This document shows positions 11,634 through 24,704 of a DNA stretch of 64,000 bases, one piece after another. Position numbers and translations under genes: made by a program. A model generated the notes under the pieces. It worked only from the letters and a program-made list of their open reading frames with translations, was not told where the DNA came from and ran no database searches. The DNA comes from Lineus longissimus. Lineage: Eukaryota > Nemertea > Pilidiophora > Heteronemertea > Lineidae. Location of the stretch: positions 17,871,501 through 17,935,500 of the forward strand of contig NC_088308.1 of assembly GCF_910592395.1 (NCBI RefSeq), written 5' to 3'. Numbering within the stretch: position 1 is the stretch's first letter; the number at the start of each line of letters is the position of its first letter.

Positions 11634-11923
11634 GCGAATAGAAATTTACTAAATTTTGGTACATGAAGCTGAGATCAATGATATTTGCTTCAGTTTGTTT
11701 GATCTCACCGCCTTACTTATCATTGCACAGTATATAAAGCATTTATATTTTTCGACATTTCAGGACCCGGACAGGTTTACTTGGGCGTGACTGGTCACTA
11801 TTCAAAGTGTAAAAAAAAGCATATTATACAATAACTACAAAAATCTAATGCAAGTATTGAAACCGAACACACTGGAAACATTAAGTTTTGATCTCAGCTT
11901 CATCTGGCTAAAATTTGGCGAAT
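11634..11923. mobile_element. Foldback/MITE-like element with about 30-bp TIRs
   Basis: The left arm contains AAATTTTG and ATGAAGCTGAGATCAA (to about 11678). The right arm (about 11888-11920) is its inverse, with a few mismatches and a short gap. Both outer ends carry CGAATA/ATTCG. The interior has no coding capacity. No clear target duplication is visible, so the boundaries are approximate. Confidence 0.55.
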
Positions 11924-14298
11924 ATATGATTCATATCGTGGGTGCTATTCATAATCAAAATAATCCGATCATTTTTGCGTCACCTAGTATCTCTATAATC
12001 CATTAATCGAGAACTTATATAAGGATTACGCCGTTGCATGATGTATCACGCGAGGTTAGGTGATATGATATCTCCCGTGCCTGGGAACCCTGGATCTTTT
12101 ATATCACTGCCAATTAGTGGTAAAAACCAAATATTCCCAAGTTAAATATGTACACTTTGTTTTTAGAGAACTCGCCCTTGTGATAAATGTTTTTTATACA
12201 TTGCGAAAGGACGTCGGTTAGTCAGCATCAATGGTTTTATCACTTGCGCAAGATGACCATCAGAAAAAAATCCTAATAAAATCAGAATGAAAGATTAGTC
12301 TTCACGGCTCAGTTAAGTTACCACAAATATATATATGTGTATCTGGGTATTGTACCATTCTGAGAAGTCACAGTATTCGAGAATCACAATTTTATGCCAA
12401 CTTCATTGCTCGAACGTGCACGATTTTCACATCGTTCAAAACAGATACAGATGGTAAATTTACAACATTGCGAATCAAGCAGAATGCAACTTAACGGAGG
12501 ATAGTTCACTGCACTGCAGATTTGAATGTACGATCTTAAACTCAAACACAGATGTTACCCTAACCAAGTTAAAGACACTGTAATAATTGCGATTCTTGGA
12601 AGCGATTGTCGTTACTTTATCCAATTTCCAATACTCCAGAGACGTGCACTCGCTCGACAAATGCAGTCTTGACATCTGTATCGCACCAGAACTGAACTCT
12701 TTTACACCACATTCTTTGCATTCAGTCAGTTGGCAGGATAAGATTATTACCATTATTGCGCTCCTTTGGGAAAATAAGTTCGTGCTCTGAATCCAATCTG
12801 CAGTGAAAATAAGCTTGAAATCATGAGTTGAATCTAGCCTGTTGGGATATGAAATCAACGCAAAGGTACTATTATGGAAGGAAAGTGTAAATGAACAATC
12901 CTGTGATGTCAGCAATAGAAGAAATGTTCGGAAGCCTTAAAGTAACAACATTTCAAAGTGAAATTTATCTTGGTTTGTTCATCTATCACCACCAACCTTG
13001 ATCGTGAACCTTGACTAAATTGTGGAAAGGTAGTCGTGTATTAAGTTTAAAATCAGGCGGTAATACTGAGTTAAGCATCATGCAATGTTCTATGGATCAC
13101 CGCTTCTTAAGTCAGTGATGAGTTGAGCAGACTCAAAAGTTACACTTCTATTCCTAATAATTATTGAGAGCCGTTGATGAAAAATGCACATATCAAGTGC
13201 TTTATAGATGCAATCGTACGGTATCTTTGATCACCAGTCGCATTATGAATATTATCAAGCATCCATGCAATAAAGTTAACAGCCGGACAAAATTACCATT
13301 TCTGAAGTACAGCGTCCCATAAAATAAAGACACCGGTCTACTATTTGCTGTGACGGAACAGAATATGGAAATGATCGATCTGATCGTTGGATATGATTTC
13401 CATATTACAATCTTGATGTTACTTTATCTGTCGTGGCAAGCCGCGGCAATATGCAAATCACGGCAAGATATTGGAACACATTTGTTTTATGCAGCAGCTT
13501 TTTCACTCGGTGAAGGTTTCTGATCTGTCCGGCTCAGGTATGAACGCGGAGTCGAATACACAATGACCATTTTGTCCTAAACATTTACAATATTCAGACA
13601 CCTCTCAGGTAATCGGCCCCACTACAATCGCCACTATTCTCCCTTGAAAAAGTCTATGATGATGTTGATTAGATGGATGAAGACATAGCGTGTCAAGTCC
13701 AGCAAAGCCTATTAACTCAGGACTGAATGTCATCCCAATTTAAAATAGCATTGTTGTTATAGTTTTTGTTGGTCAACATGATGGTTATAGTTTTTACCAC
13801 GTTTGCAAAGTTTTATGTTTTCGAGCAAAGTTTCCTAGCAAAAAAAATTACAACGAAGGCAAAAATATACATGAGAAGGTGTATTTATCCCTTATCTTGT
13901 AGTTTATTGTGTGTTAGAGTTCCTGGGTTTGGAGATATACCCTTAAATTGCTTCTCTCGAGTTGGTCAAATCACGCCGGCGACCGGGCCATGCATTTTAT
14001 TGTTTGTATGCAACACTCCAGCCTGTCATGTACACTCCTCCCACCCACACGACATGGAAAAAAACCTGTGACTCACATTTTCATTAGTCTTGTTTCCGGA
14101 AGGAAGGCGACCCATCCTAGTATTGTCACTTACACTCCCTTTCCTTCTGCTAACAACCTCTCAGCATGCTGCGCCTCAGTTTGGTGAAGGGAAACACAAA
14201 CACAGTTAATTGACATGGATACACAAGTATTCCATCATTTGGCTTGATTCTTTTCATTATTGTTCTTAATTGCTCATGAGAATGTAAACACTGTAAAT
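11924..14298. other. Intergenic; no gene recognised
   Basis: Contains a hairpin whose arms are AATATGGAAAT and its complement (about 13363-13407, 23-base loop). A 146-residue - strand frame (12475-12915) is unrecognised. Nothing else is supported. Confidence 0.4.
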
Positions 14299-14511
14299 GC
14301 TCTGTTATGGACAAGATCATTCAATATGACCAAAATCATTCCATGACACAACACTCTTTTGAAGAGATGGAAAAAATCATTCAATTGGAAAATACTTTTT
14401 TGAAGAGACGGACGTTATCATTCACTACATAAGACTAGAGCTGTCTCGTTAAATGATTTTGTCCATCTTTTCAAAAGAGCGACGTTTTGTTGAATGACTC
14501 TGTCCAAAGCA
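14299..14511. repeat. Foldback element built of repeated ATCATTCA-type units
   Basis: Variants of TTTTGAAGAGATGGAAAAAA followed by ATCATTCA occur in direct orientation at about 14312, 14350 and 14394, and inverted at about 14450-14480 and 14488-14510. The outermost units form an inverted repeat of about 70 bases per arm with mismatches. It is most likely a degenerate foldback transposon; no coding capacity. Confidence 0.55.
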
Positions 14512-17500
14512 TAGAGTTTTTGATTCACTGGTATCAATCCTCAATGTTTGCTTGGCGAAGGTAAGCGTGGGTGGATTGACGAACAAAGAAACCCCGCCTA
14601 TAATCAACACTCGTGATGGGAGGTGAAAAAGGATGAAACCTTAATATTTACTTTCTCTGAAAGTGTAGCGAGTTTGTATATTTACTCTCCTACCTATAAC
14701 CATGTTTAATTCCCAGTGCCATATCATTTTATAACAGTCATGTTTACATTGCTGTTAGTATGTCAATTTCATATCCTAAATACAAATACCCCATGACTCT
14801 GAACTTCAAAGCAATGCAACGATGGCTGTTCCTGTGCTGAAAAGGCCAACGTTGTAACCTTTAAAAAGGTCATAAAGCCCTTGGTGTGGTACGGTCATAA
14901 ATATCAAGTTCAGTCATGGTGAAAGGCAATGGCAAGTGACTCTCAATCAAACAATAGGCAATGACTCTATTGTTTCAATTAAGTTCTGACTGCACATAGG
15001 GTAACACCATTTTTTTGATCATCTTATACAAAAGTACATGCATATCTAAGGTTCACTCAACAGAATTGCACAGGGATACGACTGTTCGAAATTCGGGACA
15101 TGTCATCTCAATACGGTTTTCTCGCAAATCTCCTTTGTCTTATATAACCAGTGAAATACGTCTCAGCCCCTGTGGAACATTCAGTTTCTTGTAAATTCAG
15201 ACAGTGACATTTTCACACGGCGTTACTTAGATTGGGCCATTTTACATTCATGACACGCTTTCCCCTCAATATAAAGAATGACGGGGTGGGAACATCCGTC
15301 ATCCCAACCCGAAAGCTGTGTTGGTAATGTAAATGCAGCGTTGATTAATCAAGAAGGCCGTTCATTGGTAATCTTAACATTTTCTTAGGAGTGTGGAATA
15401 CATGTACATGCCAGTATGCTAGGTTCCTCAATAAAACTATGTGCAATAAATCCTGGAATTGTTTTTATGTAACCCCCGATAAGACACCATTGCCCTGCAT
15501 GCACATTATTTGTGCCATTATAAATACTAGATATGCTGCAACATCATATTAGAGATATTACATCATACAACTATTATTGTATCTGATAACATTAGGTAAT
15601 ATATTAACGACCAATGTTCTTGCAACGCGGAAGAGGTGACAACGAGCTGCGTACAGGACTGGCCCGAGAAACCTGGCCAAATGCAGTCAACCTATCTGGG
15701 ATCAACTCTCTATAGAGGCAGTGTGGAAATGCAATGGACATCGCAGTGAACGAGAGGGAGACGAAAATGCATTCTGATTGAGTGTTGAGCCGATGAAAGA
15801 CATTTAGGAATGTATTCTACAGTTGGTTGTACTTTGCAACCATCACGACATCACCTGCTAACACAATATAGTTAATCAGAAAATTGTTCCAAACGGTATA
15901 GTCTGAGTGACATCCATGTGTACTTAGGTAAGTACACTCAACGGCTACATGTTCAATATTCAAATCAAGAGGCTCTCTCCAAGCGAGACTGGAGATGGTT
16001 GAAAGAGCTGTCAGCCATGACAGCCACTCCGACATTCCAGGTCTGCCGGGAACCCAACAGAATATCAACACAATTCATATCTGAGAAGTTACACTCAATA
16101 TTGGACCAATATCAGAAAACAGGGCATCAAGAACTCGTCACCTGATAGCATATTGTCACTTCCAATTTTCTCTTTCACTTCAAGCATAACCATAAAGAAG
16201 ACCATTATCAGTGTCCCTGTTGGACTGTCGGAACAAGTTAAAGTAAAATTGGCGAATTCAACTGTTATGAATACAGACTTGTGTCTCTCTAGGTGGATGT
16301 TGTTACCCGTGCAATGGGCATACATTGTTACAAAGATTAAATTAAATTTTGATGAGGTTCACCCTGTCATAGAATTCAAACGATCCTCTTCAAATAAAGC
16401 GTTGTTTCAGCCTTTTTCTTTTTAAGTTACATGTATTTGTCAATTTTGTCGGGTTAGAATAGCCGGATCTGCTTGTATTCCTGACTACAAATAGTTTAGC
16501 ATGAAGAATAGAATACTGAATAATCAAAATCGAAGACAGGATTAAAGGAGGAGCATATACCTCGAGATAATGCTGGGACGACACTACTGATTGATAAACA
16601 GTTCCTTAAAGACGGCGGTTCTTTGATGTCTCTCAGAAAAAAACAAAACACGAACCGTCTACAACTTGTTCGCATTCACCTTGGCATGGTATAGCAACAG
16701 TGCCCTCTAGTACGGGACTACATGTACATTACAACATCGTCGATGCATACTTTCGAGAAAAGCTTCTTGAAAGAAGCGCTAAGTTCTTTTTGCATGTCTG
16801 TAACATCAATTGACTTCGCAGAAGGTTTTCAGAAAACTCTTTTGTATGATAAACTTGGGAACACGTACAAGTAACGCAGTAAAATACTTTCGCGCTTACA
16901 GTACATGTCTGATAAACCTTTCCAATGTTCCTAACAATCAAGGCACACCATCGCTTTCAGTGATTCGCCCACCCTTAAACGATTTACATGTAGACAGCCT
17001 TGGTCGTAATTAATGTTTTCCTGAATCATCCCTCAGGATCTAATTAGAGAATCACTATTATCACAGGGTATCCCCAGTGTCCTTAAAGCAGTGACCTTAA
17101 TCAGGTGAGGAGCTCTACCCATCCTCGCTGATTAGGGCAACACGGAATGGCATGTTAAACCCGATCGCGATCGCTCAGACACTGATCGTGATCAAATTCG
17201 CCATTGCTTGATGGTACTTGACATCTTCTAGCAACTAATCAGGCCACTGGTGGTGGAGGGATCTCGTGGGTTCACATGGTATCAAGGAGGCTTTTACCCT
17301 GCCTATTCGTGTAAACCATGAGCCAGTCAGCTATATCTAATGCCAATGAGAATACAAATGCATATATTCATTTCAATGTGTACATGTGCATCTACCTTAA
17401 GTTAAAACAAGTGTTATTTCAAATATGGTTTTACTCCTTTACAATGCCAAAACCCGGCGCCCAACTCTGGTGTTATATTAACTGAATTGGACATAAAGGG

Positions 17501-20056
17501 TAGTGTCACCGTTGTCTCCCGCGACATTCTCTCCACAAAGTGACCATCATTTGATATCTGAGACTAATGGACTGCTTTGGCTATTTTCAGAAACGTCAAA
17601 GCCGCCAACACATGCCTTTCACATCTACCAAGAGTGTCCTTGACCTTTACTGCTGGTGGCGGGTCTGCTCATTTTCTATCATTTCAGGCGCACCATTCGC
17701 TTTTAAACTCGTTTTCTATCAGACGCATATCGCGCGCCTTGAACTGTTTGTCTCTGTTTGGGTTTGAGTTTTTGATTAATGTTTTTGCCATTTTCATTAC
17801 TTAGAAAGAACCATTTCCACGTTTTTCAAATCTATATAAAATTGATGACGACTGATATTTTAGAAAGTGACAAATAACCCAATTGAAAAATTACTATTTG
17901 AACGTGAAATCTTTTCTTTTGTCAATATTTGGCTAAATGTTAACCTACTGGGGCTCAAACTGGTCTTATCTTAATGCATTCCAACTCATACTGCAAACTG
18001 CGTTGTGTGAAACGACGTTTTTTTTCACTGATACATTCAGAAATAGCGCTACTGGGTTATAAATTACAACCTACATACCAAGTATTGAGTTGCGAGTGGG
18101 TGGATACCAAGGATAAATATAAACAAAAATGATCTTATGGGGAAAATCTAAAACTGGTTAATGTGCATTGCAAAAAATTGAGGATAAAACAGCCTTTTTT
18201 CTAACTGTCACAGAAATAGTGAGGCAACATATCGAAACGATGAACGATTTGTTATTCTGATCAAACTGGGCTGGCTATCTCCCATTCTGTAGACACTGTA
18301 TTGACGTCCATTGGTGCCAGTCTCAAACAAGTAGAGATTCGAAGGACCCCGTTTGTAGAGGCAAGGTACATGCACTACCTAAAGAGGATCTTCCGGGCAC
18401 GTTGAAATTAACTGATTGAACAACTCAGAGTTAAGTTTACTCGCTTCGCCATCGTAAACAACTCCTGAAACAGATGTGCGCGCGGTTTTGCAGTCGTGCT
18501 TGCCACTGGCAACTGGTAATCAGCGTTGTTAAAAAATATCATGTACAGACATTGTTTGCCGTTGCTTGTCTCGAAAACAAGAGCTACCAAAGACAACCTC
18601 ACGGACGATCAGAGCTGAGAATAGCTTGACCGAAATTCTATTCCCCTTGATGCGAGTCAGCGGAGATATCGGGGTAAAAGTTAAAATATTACCCATTACG
18701 TCATTGATATTGACGTTGCTAGAGTAGGAACATTGTGACATTAGACTCCCAGGACAACAATTTCTTTCGCACCAGGCAAAGTCATTGCGTTCGGGCAGCT
18801 GGACCAAGATTCGTGAAGAATTTCCCAGGGCTGAGCGGAAATTTCTCATATAGTTTCCCGAACAGCGGTCAAATGTCATCTGACTTAAGCTACGTGTATT
18901 GGACATTAGTTAGACGATCATCAACGTATAGATGGTTCCAATATCATTGTCAAATGGCATTTTTAATATGTATCTATCCAGGCACGTTGATCGCTCAGAC
19001 GAAATAGTGATTTACAGGGAATTTATCCAGGCCGCGACAAGCTATTGGTTTAAAATGCCTCCTTCACATTGATATCAATAAAAGTTGCTGAGTAAGATGT
19101 CATTGGAGGGACATAAGTCTTTATTAGAAATATCAGAAACTTTCATCAGCAAAGGTCTGGAGGACAACTTGGTGATTGTCGCGTCTGGCGGGTAATAATA
19201 TTATTCGGCAAAGCATCATTGTCTGGGCATTATGTTTAACGAATTCCAATATCTCAAAGTGATTTTATCCCGGCGTTTTCCTGGAGACTGTGGCCCTGTA
19301 AGATCACAGGGTACGTGACAAGTCGGTTCAGTTTCTTGTACAGTCATGTGCTGATGCATCCCAAACCATGTATACACAGGAACTTCTTAAAGTGACCGTT
19401 GGTTTCAACAACCTGCGCTAAACTTTCATGAGTAATGACACTAAAAATGACTTACCGTCAACCGGTGATCCATTTTTATCCATCAGTACCTCTCAGATGA
19501 AACTGAATACCAATTCAAACTGAAGAACATCGCAGGAAATTGGAGGGAAAGCCCTGACAAGTGGTTTAAAGAAAAAGAGTTTAATATAAAGCATCTCCGC
19601 CCACGCATCAGCTTCTTTGCCTGACAGGGAAGGATATTGAACACTTCTAAATAAAAACTTTTCAAACGACTTCATTGAGGGAACTGCCAGACTTGTTTTG
19701 TTGGTCCTGAAGGGGACATCAATCGCAAACTTCACGGGGAGGCGCTATCTTTGCATCTTAGCTTAAGGAGGCGCCGGCTGGAAGAGTCAGAAGCTCATAG
19801 AGTACGCGCACAATGGTTATCTTTGGCGATCAATGAAGTTATAGGAAGACGAAGGATGGTCCATCCTGGCTAATATATATCACATGATCGAGACACCAAT
19901 TTATATCCGTATCACAATAGTAACGAATGGCAATTTTATGTCTACATGTCTATACATCAAAACTACAATAAGATAACCAGTGTAAAAAACCCTGGCACAT
20001 CAAATTTTAGAGTTTGACATTTTCTGACATTGAAAAGAAGGTTGAAATGGAAGTGA
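14512..20056. other. Intergenic; no gene recognised
   Basis: Over 5 kb with no recognisable protein, RNA gene or long repeat. Small items are an imperfect palindrome centred near 15926 (GTGTACTTA / TAAGTACAC), GATCGCGATC near 17162, and TACATGTA octamers at 15401, 16429, 16721 and 16984. Frames of 60-125 residues appear to be chance. Confidence 0.4.
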
Positions 20057-20539
20057 CTATTTGGCAAGCCCGGCTCACCAAACAGCGCCTTTTTTCTGCC
20101 CTAGATGGAGAGCCGAACTCATGCATATTCAACCATCCAGGAGCTCATTATCATTTGTGGCAACACGGTCAGCAACACCGGAGTTACAACCGAAACGCCT
20201 TTAGAAATGCACACTAATGCATTTAACATGCTTATCAGTTAAATCACGTTTATGACTTTTTTTGTAAATCCATACAGTCATGTACATGTACATGCTTCTT
20301 CATGGATTATTGATCAAAACCCGAGTTTAGTAACAGAAATTGAATCGAGAGCGGGAAGTCGGCCATTGTTAAATATGCGCATATAAATTCGAATATGACG
20401 TCACTGCTCTCTGATTGGCCAACATGTTGTAACCTCTCCGGCTCGCCAAAGAGGGTAGTATTTTTGCCCTGTTTGGCAAGCCCGGCTTGCCGAACAGAAC
20501 AAAAAAAGATGCCTGTTTGGCGAGCGGCTTGCCAAATAG
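20057..20539. mobile_element. MITE with TTTGGCAAGCC terminal inverted repeats
   Basis: The left end CTATTTGGCAAGCC and the right end GGCTTGCCAAATAG are exact inverses, and similarity continues for about 38 bases per arm with small gaps. A further near-perfect palindrome (about 20470-20496) made of the same TTTGGCAAGC motif lies just inside the right end, so this end is duplicated or nested. If the element proper starts at TTTGG, both ends abut TA, as in mariner-like insertions. The interior carries no protein. A TGACGTCA site lies inside at 20396-20403. Confidence 0.7.
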
Positions 20540-23500
20540 ACCCGGCCTAAAATTAATCCACTGCTTGCAGAATATTAAGATCGATAATCATTCCGAGAGG
20601 AATTTTTAGAATATTTTCTGTGTATACCGATTTGCTTGATTTTGCCATGGTATATTGCACCTATTGACTACATCATGTTCCATAATCGATAATTGCCATT
20701 TATAGCATAATACCATTGACAGTACGTTTACATAGAAAAGACAAATCACCAAATTAATCACAAAAACCTACTTTAATTACCATGAAGGAACTCGATAATG
20801 TTCTCTATATAATCACACTACCGAGAGACAGGAGCACATCCTGTCTCGCACGACACGAATCTATTTCGGCTAAGGAAATCTTTATTTAGCAGCAATATCT
20901 TAAAATAACGCATCCGCCCGCTATCTCGATTAAGCTCGTCCTATATTTAGACCCAAGCCTCTTGGGGTCCATTGGTCTGTTGCAATTTTCAACTCGCTGT
21001 TATTGGAACACGGGTCTCGGAAGACGAGATGAAAGACTGCTCAGGTGGCTTACGAGGTTTGTCAATGTGTTTATCAACGAAATTGGGTAAGCAACGTAAT
21101 GGAATAAAGAATAAGAATTAGCTACTTCGAATCGTGGGACAATGTTGCAAATGCAGTTTGTCGCAAAAAAACAAGGTTCACTTGGATATGGATCGTCATA
21201 ATGTTGCTGAATTACTATTTTGAAAGTCTTATTCAGTGTAACTTGTTGCCGGGATAAATTTAGGTGCTTGTACTCTCTGCTTCTTTTACAGAGTTCATCT
21301 TTGTGTCTCCCGCCTACTTTTAAGATTTAATTTTCAGGAATTAGCCTATAGGTCTGGAGTCGAGTCCACATGGTACGTTTCTTTTTGTGCTCAATGTGCG
21401 TCGACTGTAGGAGACAGTTGACGTCCTACCAAAATGCGTCACTTGAGGAAGCTAATGTATTGGTCAGTTAAAACAATTTTTATTCAAGATTGCCACAGGT
21501 CCATACTCCTAATGGACCAAACTTCCATGTAAGACAACGGATAGATCAACGTGGGTAGTTCGTCGTTATTTCGTTTTGGGTACTTTGCATAGCAATTCTG
21601 ACTAATTCATGATATTCCCTTCAGAACATTCTGCAGTCGCTATCCACTTTCGCACTGGCAGTAAAGTTCACCAAAGAAGGTATTTACTTTCACCCACATT
21701 AATGCCATAAATTCAATCAATGAAAACATCAAGATGACAGCGACAGGCAGTAAATCCTTCTGCATAGCTCACAGCCGGCCTATTAAATGATTTTCCAAAC
21801 TCTTCCAATAAGCACGACTTCCTACCTGATGTCTCTGTGGTAACGCAGCCAATGTAGACAATGGAGCCAGCAGAAATGGCACACTATCGGCAATAATGCA
21901 CAGAAATTAAACCCACGCAGTTGCTCGGAGTTCAACTTTGATTTCCGCCATCATGCACGGGAAGTCAACCTGCGACGCTGAAGCGGCCGCTGCGCTTGAT
22001 ATTAGGCAAAAAAGATACAAGGAATCATGCTCTGAAAGTAAGCCAATATGATCATTACACGGGTTAGTAAGTGCACGGCGTCAAAGAAAATGTTGCTTAC
22101 ATGTAGGTTACATGTAACAGAAGCTACACATCTTTGTAATACTGAAGTTAGCTCATAATATCTAAGTACTTATGATACCAATGTGCTCATAGTTCTAGAT
22201 ACCTTCATTCATTGTGGGAAGAACTTTTCTTCAAAATGATGTATGTATAATGAAATGTATATGATATTTCAAAGGGACTGACATAAACCTTAAAGCGTGC
22301 GAGTCCCTCTTTAATTTCCTGTTTTGCCTTCACGTGTATCCGATTGTTTGACATGACCATATTTCCGCTCATGAACCGACAGTTTAGATCAATGAGATAC
22401 GGCAATAGCAATAGAGAGCGGCATTACGCATACCACTTGTGCAAATGTTATGGGACATTGCAAGTCTACTTCAAAATTTTATTACGAACTAGTTTCTGCG
22501 CAGTGCGTTTCATTCTGGCGCCTACTCAACAATGCAATTGTTTGAAGAATAAAGGCGCGACACAAATGCCGAGGAAAATATACACATTATGCTTTTGGAG
22601 ATGGACTGATTCTTTATGTTGGATCGCCGGACGGGATCTGTATGAATGATGATGCTACACTATGGGTACATGGACTCGAATAAATTATTCGACCCATCAT
22701 GGAAACTCTACGAGCATCGAGAATTGTTGTCGGACCGGTGTACGTTTTAGGTTGTTCCCCATTTTTAGTGAAATAGCGGGCATGGCCAATCTACTCATTC
22801 GTCTTCCATCTAGCGCGTAGATCAAGTATGTTCCATTCGATCAGTACAGTTCTCCCGCAAGAAAAATATTTCATGCCGGAATTGCGTAGCTTGAAGAAAT
22901 GCCATGACAAGAACGTCAAGCATGTATCACACCACGGCGGTAACCCCTGCAAGTACTGCTGTTGTAGTGGGTGGCTAAATAGCTATTACAAGGCACTAGA
23001 CCTAACCCAATAACCATGCTACCACTCAAAGCGTAATGAGCTAGCATCGGAAAGGTCACGCCACACGATTACTAGCGCGTAATAATCACACTTTATTGCT
23101 CCGGCGCAAAAAGAGTGACCTTATCAGGCCGATCTGATTCGATCCGCTCCCATCATTTGTGATAATGAACCCTTCCTTATAGCCTAACCCAAAATATTTT
23201 CATGCAGAGATGTTCGCCGCAATCAAATTCTCTCGTCAGTAAATTCAATCAATTTGCAACTGTTCCGCCCACGCTGTTCGATAATTTCAGCAGTCTAATC
23301 TCTATACGCTGTTTTTAAATCTGATACCTTACCCAGATGCGCCCCTTCAACGAACTTAATCAACGTTCTCGGTGTTGACCATTAAATACATAGTTCGCTT
23401 AGATAACATGGCTAACGCAATTCAGGGTGTCTTACATTTTTTCACCTCCGGTCGATAAGATGGCAGCTGATGGATTGTCACATCACAGACTCAGCGCTAT

Positions 23501-24667
23501 ACATACATCCGTGGTAACATCAAAAGTCGAGAAACTTACTTTACACAAGATCATAGTAAAATGAGGCGATCACTTCATTGCAATTTTAGTTTTGAAATAG
23601 TAGCACCTATACTCTCCTGCCTTCGTCCTGAATCAAAGATGGCCGAGTGCCACACCTGTAAATGCCAACGAGACCGGAAGGAATATAGATGGCGCTGATA
23701 GTATTGTGATTGATACGTAGTTTGGTGTCAACTATATAGCAACGGACGCCAGCAGAAATACCCAATTCCTAAACTGAATCTACGCCCTTAATAAAGAGGG
23801 TGTCCGGTTTACAGAGAGGTGTCCGCTAAGGAAGGTATTTAGAGGATTCGGAGCAAAAGGTGTAGCAAGTAAGAAGGCGGGCAAGGATTACGGAACAGTG
23901 GGTAGAGTGAAGAACTAGCAGAACCTGGAAAATCGCGGGGGCGGCATTTACGAGGAGTAGGTCGAGATTTCCAGCGCCACTTTCGTGACAACTACTCGAT
24001 CTACTTCATGTCCCCTGATTACTATCGATCTCACCAAATTGCCAAGTCGTGACAAGCCATTTACGTATTTACCACCTTGGTGATAAAAACCTTAACACCT
24101 GTATAGATCACCGCTGCAGATCATGCACGGTGTGTACTACATAGTAATCATAAAGTAGTCATTGGTTTAAGGCAAAATGTGTGTTAGATCTCGTTTGAGA
24201 GAACGGATTAGCGGTTTCAACAACCAGTAACCGGCGATTGACATGCGGAGGTTGCTACTCACAGCATTTGATTTCGACCGTACTGCACTTGACCTGCACA
24301 CAAGTGCGATGGAGATTGCATTAGCATTTGTTTTCCAAGTCGAGGGTCTCACAGTAACACATCCATTCAGCAATATCATATTCTTTTATTTCATGCAGCA
24401 CACAAACCTCTTTGCCGTTTGGTTTAAGACTAAAGACTATTAATGCACTATCACGAGCAGTGTTAACACATCTCGTTCATTATCCCCGGGACTGTTGTAG
24501 TAGCGTTCAGCAGATTTATTACCACAAAAACATGCTGTGCATATTGCATTCTTGGCATCGTTTTTGGAGTCTAGAATCTCAGAAATTTTCACCGCGCTTA
24601 TCATTCTCTGCACATCGTTTATAGTGGCCTTCGCTAGGTGGATTAATAGAAAACGAATGATAGAATA
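20540..24667. other. Intergenic; no gene recognised
   Basis: At 23796-23840 the unit GAGGTGTCCG occurs twice in tandem; similar GTGTCCGCT tracts are, to my recollection, parts of repeats in marine invertebrates. AAGATGGC/AGATGGCG motifs at about 23457, 23637 and 23690 resemble YY1- or CTCF-type sites. Both are weak. No coding sequence is recognised. Confidence 0.4.
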
Positions 24668-24704
24668 CCCCCCCCCCCCCCCCCACCCCACCCCACACAC
24701 ACAC
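24668..24704. repeat. Poly-C tract followed by an AC-rich microsatellite
   Basis: A run of 17 C, then ACCCC units, then a short (AC)n tract. Such runs are prone to sequencing-length errors. Confidence 0.9.

Noticed and set aside
12475-12915. 146-residue - strand frame as a gene
   Set aside because: No motif, no homology recognised, and not improbable by chance at this length.
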